This document shows positions 1 to 4,589 of a stretch of DNA of 5,516 nucleotides, piece by piece. This DNA is from Pseudomonadota bacterium. Lineage in GTDB: Bacteria > Pseudomonadota > Gammaproteobacteria > Burkholderiales > Sulfuricellaceae. Within the stretch, counting starts at the first letter, position 1, and every line of letters begins with the position of its first letter. The stretch lies in assembly GCA_021783895.1 (NCBI GenBank), contig JAJXTJ010000106.1, positions 1 through 5,516 of the forward strand, given 5' to 3'. Below the pieces are notes generated by a model. The model was not told the DNA's origin. It saw only the letters and a program-made list of their open reading frames with translations, and searched no databases. A program made the position numbers and the translations under genes.

Positions 1-531
1 CATTTCCCGAAATCCTGCCTGCACTGCGAAGAGCCGCCCTGCGTGCCGGTGTGCCCGACGGGCGCTTCGTACAAGCGCAAGGAGGACGGCATCGTGCTGG
101 TGGACTACGACAAGTGCATCGGCTGCAAGTATTGCTCATGGGCCTGCCCCTATGGCGCCCGCGAATTTGACGAACACCAGAAGGTGATGAAAAAGTGCAC
201 CCTGTGCGTCGACCGGATTTACGACTTGTCCTTGCCGGAAGTCGAGCGCAAGCCGGCGTGCGTGCGGGCTTGCCCGACCAGTGCGCGTCTGTTCGGCGAC
301 GTGCACGACTCGGAGTCGGCGGTTTCGGTGGCGATCCGGGAAAGCGGCGGGTATGCGCTGATGCCGGAGTGGGGTACCAAACCGTCCAACCACTACCTGC
401 CAAGGCGCAAGACGCAGATCAGGATACACACTGATGAACTGATGCGCGCCGACAACCCGCTCAAGAAGGAGCGTCTGCTAACGCAACCGGACAAGAGCGA
501 GCCGTCTCTGGACGACGTGACCAGCTGGTAA
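1..531 (+). CDS. soeB: SoeB/DmsB-family 4Fe-4S ferredoxin subunit (5' truncated by window)
   Basis: This is the iron-sulfur electron-transfer subunit of a complex iron-sulfur molybdoenzyme, probably sulfite dehydrogenase SoeABC, which oxidises sulfite to sulfate in the cytoplasm. The frame is open from base 1, so the start and the N-terminal cluster motif lie outside the window; 176 residues are visible. Three four-cysteine motifs can be seen: C6-x2-C9-x4-C14-x3-C18, C39-x2-C42-x2-C45-x3-C49 and C66-x2-C69-x17-C87-x3-C91 (local numbering). This spacing is typical of the DmsB/PsrB/NrfC group, which carries four [4Fe-4S] clusters. The C-terminal tail after about residue 120 is basic and polar. 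A DmsC-type anchor gene follows on the same strand, which supports a B-C subunit pair. Choosing SoeB over DmsB, PhsB or another family member is inference from the anchor type and the apparent lithotroph context; the missing catalytic subunit would decide. Family membership is very sure, the exact substrate less so. Confidence 0.82.
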   Translation, partial: HFPKSCLHCEEPPCVPVCPTGASYKRKEDGIVLVDYDKCIGCKYCSWACPYGAREFDEHQKVMKKCTLCVDRIYDLSLPEVERKPACVRACPTSARLFGDVHDSESAVSVAIRESGGYALMPEWGTKPSNHYLPRRKTQIRIHTDELMRADNPLKKERLLTQPDKSEPSLDDVTSW

Positions 532-560
532 AAACCTGTTAACCACAGAGGCACATATTA

Positions 561-610
561 TGCAGGTTGGGTTAGGCGCAGTTTTTTTGCGCCGTAACCC
601 AACAAACCCA
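561..610 (+). repeat. REP-like palindrome, copy 1 (left member of inverted pair)
   Basis: The arms are 566-580 and 588-603. They pair over 15 bp (GTTGGGTTA plus GGCGCA against TGCGCC plus TAACCCAAC), with one bulged G at 594 and a T-rich 7-nt loop. The core GTTGGGTTA...TAACCCAAC resembles the 'TGTAGGTTGGGTTAG...' intergenic palindrome that I recall from many proteobacterial genomes (recollection, not a database result). In the RNA it would form a stem-loop between the soeB and soeC coding regions. Confidence 0.75.
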
Positions 611-663
611 ATCTTCCTTCTAAATGTTGGTTTTGCCTAGAAGCACCTATTTCTGGTGATGCT

Positions 664-707
664 TGGGTTTGTTGGGTTACGCGATAAATCCGCTAACCCA
701 ACCTACA
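664..707 (-). repeat. REP-like palindrome, copy 2 (inverted relative to copy 1)
   Basis: The stem arms are 671-683 and 691-702, with a bulged C at 680 and a 7-nt loop. Bases 664-680 are the exact reverse complement of 594-610 (17 of 17). Bases 693-707 are the reverse complement of 561-575 with one mismatch. The two copies therefore form an inverted doublet, like a BIME, around about 53 bp of unique sequence (611-663). The element ends about 21 bp before the soeC ribosome binding site. Confidence 0.75.
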
Positions 708-728
708 TTTTTTGCGGTAATAAAATTT

Positions 729-732
729 GGAG
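729..732 (+). promoter_or_regulatory. Ribosome binding site fixing the soeC start
   Basis: GGAG lies 8 nt before ATG 741. The same frame is open upstream to a TTG at 663, but that stretch is REP-like repeat sequence and has no ribosome binding site. The ATG at 741 is therefore the start. Confidence 0.75.
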
Positions 733-740
733 AATTATTA

Positions 741-1718
741 ATGCAACCCGCGTTTTCAGTGATTTTTCTCACCACCCTGATCGGCGCCGGCCAGGGGTTG
801 TTCCTGGCTCTTTATACCGGCCAGGTTTATGTTTTTTTCCATTTGTTGCCTGAGCCGACAGACGGCCGTTTTTATGCGATAGGCAGCCTGATCGCCTTGC
901 TGCTCCTGATCGGTGGATTGGTGGCGTCCTTCTTCCACCTCGGCCATCCCGAGCGGGCTTGGCGCTCGGCGGCGAAATGGCGCACATCCTGGCTGTCGCG
1001 CGAAGTGATCGTGTTGCCGGCGTTCATGGGCGTGGTGTTTCTCTATGGCGTGGCGGATAGCCTGGGCTGGCACGCACCGCTCGTCACCTTCGGCACGCTG
1101 ACTCTGGATGCGACGATGGTGCTCGGCGTGCTCGGCACGGTGCTGTGCTTCGCGTTGTTTATTTGCACCGCGATGATTTACGCCAGCCTGAAATTCCTGC
1201 AGGAATGGCATAGCCCGCTGACGGTCGCGAATTACCTGCTCCTCGGCAGTGCTTCAGGATTTACCCTGGCGACGGCTTATTCGGCATATGCCGCACCCGA
1301 TCTGGTCGGGTTCTACGGCGAATGGGCGATGGTGATTACCTTGCTGGCGCTGATGACACGCTCCGCTTCGCTGGTTCGCAATGCGCGCCTGAAGCCGAAA
1401 TCCACACTGCAAACGGCAATTGGTGTACGCCACGGTCAGATTGCGCAGAAATCTCAAGGCCTCATGGGCGGGTCATTCAACACCCGCGAGTTCTTCCATG
1501 GCAAGGGAGCCGATCTGCTACGCTCGGTCAAATGGGTGTTCCTGGCGCTGGTGTTCGTGCTTCCTTTGCTGCTGCTGGCCGGTGGGCTTGCCTCTTCCAT
1601 CAGCGTCCTGCTCTCTGCTGCTTTTTTGGTGCAATATCTTGGGCTGCTCGCCGAGCGCTGGTTTTTCTTCGTCCAGGTTAACCATCCACAGAACTTGTAT
1701 TACCAGACTATTTCCTGA
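741..1718 (+). CDS. soeC: DmsC-family membrane anchor subunit, probable SoeC
   Basis: This is the integral inner-membrane subunit of a molybdoenzyme complex. It anchors the catalytic and ferredoxin subunits and exchanges electrons with quinone. The protein has 325 residues, normal for the DmsC family. It is very hydrophobic, with about eight likely membrane segments (roughly residues 7-36, 44-66, 88-106, 123-149, 161-183, 193-208, 273-291 and 292-312). Family-typical stretches are GHPERAWRS (68-76), WRTSWLSREV (80-89) and, near the C-terminus, ERWFFFVQVNHPQNLYYQ (315-end region). The start at 741 is set by GGAG 8 nt upstream. Soluble residues about 215-270 form the longest hydrophilic loop. 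It follows soeB in the same direction after 209 bp that hold two REP-like hairpins. No clear intrinsic terminator is seen in the 66 bp to the convergent mlaA gene. The DmsC family call is firm; the Soe assignment depends on the complex as a whole. Confidence 0.85.
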   Translation: MQPAFSVIFLTTLIGAGQGLFLALYTGQVYVFFHLLPEPTDGRFYAIGSLIALLLLIGGLVASFFHLGHPERAWRSAAKWRTSWLSREVIVLPAFMGVVFLYGVADSLGWHAPLVTFGTLTLDATMVLGVLGTVLCFALFICTAMIYASLKFLQEWHSPLTVANYLLLGSASGFTLATAYSAYAAPDLVGFYGEWAMVITLLALMTRSASLVRNARLKPKSTLQTAIGVRHGQIAQKSQGLMGGSFNTREFFHGKGADLLRSVKWVFLALVFVLPLLLLAGGLASSISVLLSAAFLVQYLGLLAERWFFFVQVNHPQNLYYQTIS

Positions 1719-1784
1719 AGGCTGAGTCGGCGAATTTCCAGGGGGAGCGGTTCGTCGCCCCGCTATGCGCGGAGCATCCGGAGT

Positions 1785-2528
1785 TCAGGGTTGGGGCGAG
1801 GCTGGGGTGGAAGGAGCGGAATCATCAGCCTCGAACTTCTCGCGTGGCGGATTGCCGTCATAAACCAAACCACGTCGCCGCTGTAGATAGGCATCCCGCA
1901 GAAAGACGTAGCGGTCGATGGCGGCTTCGTCCAGAATTCCCTCTGCGTCAAGCAGGCGCGAGCGGGTATCCACGGTGTGGATGGCAATTGCCGAATTGCG
2001 TTCGGGAACCGGTTTATGCTGAGTCACCGGGTCGAAGTGGGAATCCACCACTATTCCAATGGTATCTCGCAGGGTGCTGGGGCCAAGGAGTGGCAGCACC
2101 AGATAGGGGCCATTGCCGACGCCCCAATATCCCAGCGTTTGTCCGAAGTCTTCGTTATGTTTGGGCAGGTCCATCGGCGTGGCGACGTCAATCAGGCCGG
2201 CAATGCCGACAGAGGAGTTCCAGACCAGACGGCTGAAATCCGAGGCGGATTGGTCGGGTTTGAACTGGAGCAGATCGTTGAGCAGCACCAGTACGTCATC
2301 CAGATTGGAAAAGAAATTGCCGACGGCGGTTTGCACCGGATGAGGCATGGCTTTCTTGTACCCTGTGGCAACTGGCTTGAGCACCGCTTTGTCCACCTCG
2401 TCGTTAAATTTGTAGATGCCGCGATTGAGCGGTTCCAGAGGATCGCGAGGGTCGCCGTTAGTGGCGCAACCGAGCAGGGCAAAGCTCAGCAGGATGACGG
2501 CGGGGATCTTGAGAAGAAGTGGATGCAT
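1785..2528 (-). CDS. mlaA: MlaA (VacJ) outer-membrane phospholipid-transport lipoprotein
   Basis: MlaA sits in the inner leaflet of the outer membrane, where in known systems it forms a channel that removes mislocalised phospholipids from the outer leaflet and hands them to periplasmic MlaC for return by MlaFEDB. The 247-residue protein has the family's usual length. It starts with a lipoprotein signal: Lys7, a hydrophobic run 8-19 and lipobox LLG|C with Cys21. Residue +2 is Ala, not Asp, consistent with outer-membrane sorting. Family signatures are DPLEPLNRGIYKFND (29-43), DFGQTLGYWGVGNGPYLVLP (127-146), LLGPSTLRD (147-155) and YVFLRDAYLQRRRGLVYDG (207-225). The tail after about residue 234 is Ser/Pro-rich and low in complexity. 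A GGA lies 8 nt before the ATG at 2528. No other mla gene is in the window, so this copy is unlinked here. It is convergent with soeC and divergent from the dehydrogenase gene. Confidence 0.95.
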   Translation of the reverse strand: MHPLLLKIPAVILLSFALLGCATNGDPRDPLEPLNRGIYKFNDEVDKAVLKPVATGYKKAMPHPVQTAVGNFFSNLDDVLVLLNDLLQFKPDQSASDFSRLVWNSSVGIAGLIDVATPMDLPKHNEDFGQTLGYWGVGNGPYLVLPLLGPSTLRDTIGIVVDSHFDPVTQHKPVPERNSAIAIHTVDTRSRLLDAEGILDEAAIDRYVFLRDAYLQRRRGLVYDGNPPREKFEADDSAPSTPASPQP

Positions 2529-2553
2529 TTTTCAATTCCGGGGGAGTTATTGC

Positions 2554-2566
2554 TGTGCAACGCACA
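2554..2566. promoter_or_regulatory. Perfect short palindrome, TGTGC-AAC-GCACA
   Basis: A 5-bp inverted repeat with a 3-nt spacer directly abuts the next palindrome. If mlaA transcription starts about 7 nt after the proposed -10 box, this element lies at the very 5' end of the mlaA mRNA. There it could form a small stem-loop or act as an operator half. Function is inference. Confidence 0.4.
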
Positions 2567-2583
2567 TGATATACATTATATCA
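2567..2583 (-). promoter_or_regulatory. mlaA -10 box inside a perfect palindrome
   Basis: TGATATA-CAT-TATATCA is a 7-3-7 perfect inverted repeat. On the minus strand it contains a consensus TATAAT (2580 to 2575), placed to start mlaA transcripts around 2568 with a leader of about 40 nt. The -35 is poor (TTCCGA at an 18-bp spacing is the best seen). A palindrome covering the -10 box suggests a repressor site, but AT-rich -10 regions often look palindromic by chance. Confidence 0.45.
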
Positions 2584-2624
2584 AACGATTCCCCGAAGTC
2601 GGAATTTTCCCTGGGGCAAGAGTT

Positions 2625-2643
2625 CCTTTGCCAGTGGCAAAGG
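2625..2643. promoter_or_regulatory. Perfect palindrome CCTTTGCC-AGT-GGCAAAGG, candidate operator
   Basis: This 8-3-8 perfect inverted repeat ends 1 bp before the TATGAT proposed as the -10 box of the dehydrogenase gene, so it covers the -35/spacer zone. That is where a dimeric regulator would block or aid RNA polymerase. There is no T-run after it and it lies upstream of the gene, which argues against a terminator. The regulator is unknown. Confidence 0.45.
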
Positions 2644-2644
2644 G

Positions 2645-2650
2645 TATGAT
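2645..2650 (+). promoter_or_regulatory. Candidate -10 box (TATGAT) of the dehydrogenase gene
   Basis: TATGAT matches the sigma-70 -10 consensus at 5 of 6 bases. It would start transcription near 2657, giving a leader of about 18 nt that just includes the GAGG ribosome binding site. No good -35 is seen at 16-18 bp (TTCCTT at best), so an activator at the overlapping palindrome is possible. Confidence 0.4.
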
Positions 2651-2674
2651 CGGTTTGAAAAATTGAGGAATGGC

Positions 2675-3520
2675 ATGCATTCGAAGAACGTTCTGGTTAC
2701 CGGTTGTTCCAGCGGGATCGGTCGCTGCGTTGCTGCGGGACTGGCAAAGCGCGGCTACCGCGTTTTTGCCTCGGCCCGCAAGGCGGAGGACGTGCGGTTG
2801 CTTGAGGCTGACGGCCTGGAAAGCGTGCAGCTCGATCTGGCCGATTCGGTTTCAATTCATCGTGCGGTGGACGAGATTCTGGCGCGTAGCGGCGGGCAGC
2901 TTTATGCCCTGTTCAACAACGGCGCTTACGGCCAGCCCGGTGCGGTGGAGGATCTGAGGCGCGAGGTATTGCGCGAGCAGTTCGAGTCCAACCTGTTCGG
3001 CACGGTTGAACTGACCAACCGGGTTATACCGGTGATGCGCGCCCAGGGTTACGGCCGCATCATCATGAACAGCTCGGTGCTGGGACTGATTGCCCTGCCC
3101 TACCGGGGCGCCTACATCGCCAGCAAATACGCGCTGGAAGGGATCGCCGATACGCTGAGGCAGGAGCTGCGCGGCAGCGGCATCCGTGTCTCCCTGATCG
3201 AGCCGGGGCCGATCGAGAGCCGTTTTCGGGCGAATTCACTTGAGGCCTACAGGCGCAATATCGATGTGGAACACAGCGTCCACCGCGAGAAGTACATGGT
3301 CATGGAAAGCCGTCTGGCCAAGCAGGGAGCGGTCGTGCCGTTTACGCTGCCGCCCGGGGCGGTGCTGGACAAGGTTATTCATGCTCTGGAGAGCCGCCAC
3401 CCCAAAATTCGGTATCACGTGACCGTCCCCACCCATCTGTTTGCCACGCTAAAGCGGATTTTGCCCGATGGCTGGATGGACAAGCTGCTTGCCGCAGTGG
3501 GAGGGGATGGCAGCAAATAG
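2675..3520 (+). CDS. YbbO-like short-chain dehydrogenase/reductase (SDR)
   Basis: This is a classical SDR oxidoreductase with a Rossmann fold, expected to reduce aldehydes or ketones with NADPH in the cytoplasm. The 281-residue protein shows the full motif set: TGCSSGIG cofactor loop (9-16), Asp54 in LDLAD, NNGA (81-84, the usual NNAG motif with residues swapped), Asn106, Ser134, Tyr147-x3-Lys151 and the PG motif in IEPGPIESRF. Arg35 after strand 2 (SARK) suggests NADP(H) preference. As I recall it, E. coli YbbO shares the pattern ITGCSSGIG, SSVMGLI-GRGAYAASKYALE, SLIEPGPI and the C-terminal KRLLPG-MDK. The match continues to the C-terminus here (RILPDGWMDK), so a YbbO-like aldehyde reductase is the best guess; the substrate is not readable. 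The ATG at 2675 was chosen because GAGG lies 6 nt upstream; a TTG at 2663 would lack this. The gene is divergent from mlaA. It is followed by 301 bp of non-coding DNA without an obvious terminator. Confidence 0.9.
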   Translation: MHSKNVLVTGCSSGIGRCVAAGLAKRGYRVFASARKAEDVRLLEADGLESVQLDLADSVSIHRAVDEILARSGGQLYALFNNGAYGQPGAVEDLRREVLREQFESNLFGTVELTNRVIPVMRAQGYGRIIMNSSVLGLIALPYRGAYIASKYALEGIADTLRQELRGSGIRVSLIEPGPIESRFRANSLEAYRRNIDVEHSVHREKYMVMESRLAKQGAVVPFTLPPGAVLDKVIHALESRHPKIRYHVTVPTHLFATLKRILPDGWMDKLLAAVGGDGSK

Positions 3521-3628
3521 TCCGGACTGATGGTGTTGGAGGATTCTTCATTCTGGCCCGCAGGCTTGAAATCCCGTTCGTTCTCCCCCATGTAGTACCC
3601 GTCTTTCTCGCTTATGAGTGATTGCTGA
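3521..3628. other. Non-coding stretch after the dehydrogenase gene
   Basis: No supported gene, promoter or terminator is seen here. On the minus strand a frame from ATG 3591 reads MGENERDFKPAGQNEESS and runs antisense into the end of the dehydrogenase gene. It lacks a ribosome binding site and is judged spurious or part of an intergenic repeat. Confidence 0.4.
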
Positions 3629-3804
3629 ATTGAACCTAAAAAACTCATTTCATCCACGAAAAACACGAAAGTCACGAAACAAATCAACTGGCTATTTAAG
3701 TTTTGCAACCCACCTATCGGGTGACGCAGCCAACTTGGTATACGCCTGAATCTGTTCGTGTACTTTCGCGTTTTTCGTGGACAACAAAGATTTTTAAGTT
3801 GAAT
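3629..3804. repeat. 176-bp imperfect inverted-repeat element (MITE-like)
   Basis: Inner arms 3653-3678 and 3755-3781 are reverse complements over 25 of 26 positions, with one mismatch (A3665 against C3769) and one bulged T at 3761. Outer arms 3629-3645 and 3788-3804 are complementary at 14 of 17 positions, separated from the inner arms by 7 and 6 nt. The left inner arm is built from three tandem 9-mers of the form CACGAAANN (3655-3681). The 76-nt centre (3679-3754) encodes nothing evident. The CCACGAAAAACACGAAA type is, from memory, a frequent intergenic repeat in betaproteobacteria. No transposase gene or clear target-site duplication is visible. It ends 17 bp before the DUF971 start, so that gene's transcript either crosses it or begins inside it. 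Confidence 0.7.
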
Positions 3805-3821
3805 CATCGAAAGGAATAAAT

Positions 3822-4205
3822 ATGGCAGGACTGGATAGTAAAACGCCGATGCCGACGGAAATCAAGCTTCACCAGAAATCGCGCATGCTGGAGATTGCGT
3901 TTTCCGATGGGCAGCTTTTTGAGCTGCCTTGCGAATTCCTGCGGGTTTACTCGCCTTCTGCCGAGGTGCGCGGCCATGGCCCGGGGCAGGAAGTATTGCA
4001 GGTGAGAAAGAAGAATGTAGAAATTACCGATGTTCAGCCGGTGGGCAGCTATGCCGTAAAGCTGGTTTTCTCGGATGGCCATGATAGCGGCCTATATTCA
4101 TGGGATTACCTGCATGATTTGGGCGTCAATCAGGAAGCGCTTTGGAAGCAATATCTGGAGCGCATGAACGAGGCGGGCGCCAGCCGCGAGCCGGCTACCC
4201 TCTGA
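3822..4205 (+). CDS. DUF971 / GBBH-like N-terminal domain protein
   Basis: This 127-residue single-domain protein belongs to the DUF971 family (the gamma-butyrobetaine-hydroxylase-like N-terminal domain). The same domain occurs at the N-terminus of eukaryotic GBBH and at the C-terminus of the plant iron-sulfur scaffold HCF101, so a link to Fe-S handling is often suspected but not settled for bacterial forms. Visible signatures are LEIAFSDGQLFELPCEFLR (23-41), YSPSAEVRGHG (43-53), ITDVQPVGSYAVKLVFSDGH (68-87) and SGLYSWDYL (89-97). Of the zinc-ligand pattern known in GBBH (three Cys and one His), only Cys37 and possibly His87 remain, so zinc binding is doubtful. AAGGA lies 6 nt before the ATG. 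In many betaproteobacteria the gene precedes ubiE; here it is followed by repeats and a terminator instead. No signal peptide or membrane segment is seen, so it is cytoplasmic. Confidence 0.92.
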   Translation: MAGLDSKTPMPTEIKLHQKSRMLEIAFSDGQLFELPCEFLRVYSPSAEVRGHGPGQEVLQVRKKNVEITDVQPVGSYAVKLVFSDGHDSGLYSWDYLHDLGVNQEALWKQYLERMNEAGASREPATL

Positions 4206-4229
4206 GTTTTAATCTCTCTGGGTCAAATT

Positions 4230-4246
4230 CCCCGCCGCTTGCGGCG
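4230..4246 (+). repeat. Small hairpin repeat, copy A
   Basis: CCCCGCCGCTTGCGGCG folds as CGCCG/CGGCG with a CTTG loop. It matches the first 17 bases of the downstream terminator hairpin (4315-4331) at 15 of 17. The two differences (C4236-G4243 here, A4321-T4328 there) are a compensatory base-pair change. The weak T-run after it (TTTG) makes it at best a poor terminator for the DUF971 gene, whose stop is at 4205. Confidence 0.55.
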
Positions 4247-4251
4247 TTTGT

Positions 4252-4307
4252 TGTCATCCCGAACGAAGTGAGGGATCTTAAGATTCCTCGCCATGCTCGG
4301 AATGACA
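4252..4307. repeat. 56-bp imperfect palindrome (GTCAT-CCCGA family)
   Basis: Arms 4252-4279 and 4280-4307 meet without a spacer. They give 21 Watson-Crick pairs, 3 G-T pairs and 4 mismatches, centred on the perfect palindrome ATCTTAAGAT. The ends TGTCATCCCGA / TCGGAATGACA match a widespread intergenic repeat type (TGTCATTCCGAGCGAAGCGAGGAATCT), recognised from memory. Mobility would need copies elsewhere in the genome. Confidence 0.65.
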
Positions 4308-4314
4308 GGGAATA

Positions 4315-4340
4315 CCCCGCAGCTTGCTGCGGGGATTTTT
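4315..4340 (+). terminator. Strong intrinsic terminator
   Basis: CCCCGCAG/CTGCGGGG forms a perfect 8-bp GC-rich stem with a CTTG tetraloop (4323-4326). It is followed by A and five T (4336-4340), and then AA. It lies 110 bp after the DUF971 stop and would end that transcript. On the minus strand the tract is less favourable, so it is mainly one-directional. Confidence 0.75.
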
Positions 4341-4353
4341 AATTGTATGGCCG

Positions 4354-4500
4354 CGTAACCCGGACTATCTCCTCAAATCCGGCGAATTGCTTGAACAAGT
4401 AAAAGGGCGGCTGGAAGTCAACGCTTATGAGGAGTTGTGCGTTATACAAAACAAGCGTGCCGTGGCGCAGCGGATTTGTGCGGTAAAGGCCGCCAGGTGA
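4354..4500 (+). pseudogene. Orphan coding-like tail without start, unidentified
   Basis: From about 4354 to the TGA at 4498-4500 one frame reads as ordinary protein: RNPDYLLKSGELLEQVKG, then RLEVNAYEELCVIQNKRA, then VAQRICAVKAAR. It has helix-like charge patterning and no stops. The frame is open back to 4306, but that part is terminator and repeat sequence and holds no ATG or GTG with a ribosome binding site. I read it as the 3' end of a gene whose front was lost when the repeat/terminator block was joined on. I do not recognise the family. It could also be a chance open frame, as 48 codons is short. Confidence 0.35.
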
Positions 4501-4578
4501 GAATTTTTCATTTTTATTTTTTCCTGAAATACCCGATATACAAACTGCAGACGCCGGAAAACAAATGGGCGGGAAAGC
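4501..4578. other. AT-rich leader upstream of the small gene
   Basis: A T-rich run (4504-4522) precedes GATATACAAACT. TATACA at 4537-4542 could be a weak -10 box (4 of 6), but the -35 at 17 bp (TTATTT) is not convincing. The promoter of the 75-residue gene most likely lies here, because the strong terminator at 4315-4340 blocks readthrough from the left. Confidence 0.3.
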
Positions 4579-4583
4579 GGAGG
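4579..4583 (+). promoter_or_regulatory. Strong ribosome binding site fixing the small-gene start
   Basis: GGAGG ends 6 nt before ATG 4590. It decides between this ATG and an in-frame ATG far upstream (4437) that lies within the preceding coding-like tail and has no comparable site. Confidence 0.75.
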
Positions 4584-4589
4584 TGGGTC

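Noticed and set aside
663..740. N-terminal extension of soeC from a TTG at 663
   Set aside because: The extension translates REP-like repeat DNA, whereas ATG 741 has GGAG at 8 nt and begins where DmsC-family similarity begins.
756..1211. Minus-strand 151-codon open frame inside soeC
   Set aside because: It is the low-complexity Arg/His/Gln-rich shadow of a membrane-protein gene.
1719..1784. Possible bidirectional terminator between soeC and mlaA (GGGGAGCG...CGCCCC and CCGC/GCGG pairs)
   Set aside because: The stems are short or bulged and no T-run follows on either strand.
1977..2666. Plus-strand 229-codon open frame across mlaA
   Set aside because: It is antisense to the strongly supported MlaA and runs through its promoter region; no motif or ribosome binding site supports it.
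3655..3681. Three CACGAAANN 9-mers considered as a CRISPR-like or iteron array
   Set aside because: The units are too short and contiguous for CRISPR, and the stretch is simply one arm of a longer inverted repeat. There is no rep gene or spacer pattern.
3415..3807. Minus-strand 130-codon open frame over the MITE-like element
   Set aside because: Its N-terminal half is a translation of the inverted repeat and its C-terminal half is antisense to the dehydrogenase gene. An internal start at 3591 lacks a ribosome binding site.
4437..4589. N-terminal extension of the small gene from ATG 4437
   Set aside because: It overlaps the coding-like tail in another frame, has atypical composition (FHFYFFLKYPIYK) and lacks the strong GGAGG found before ATG 4590.
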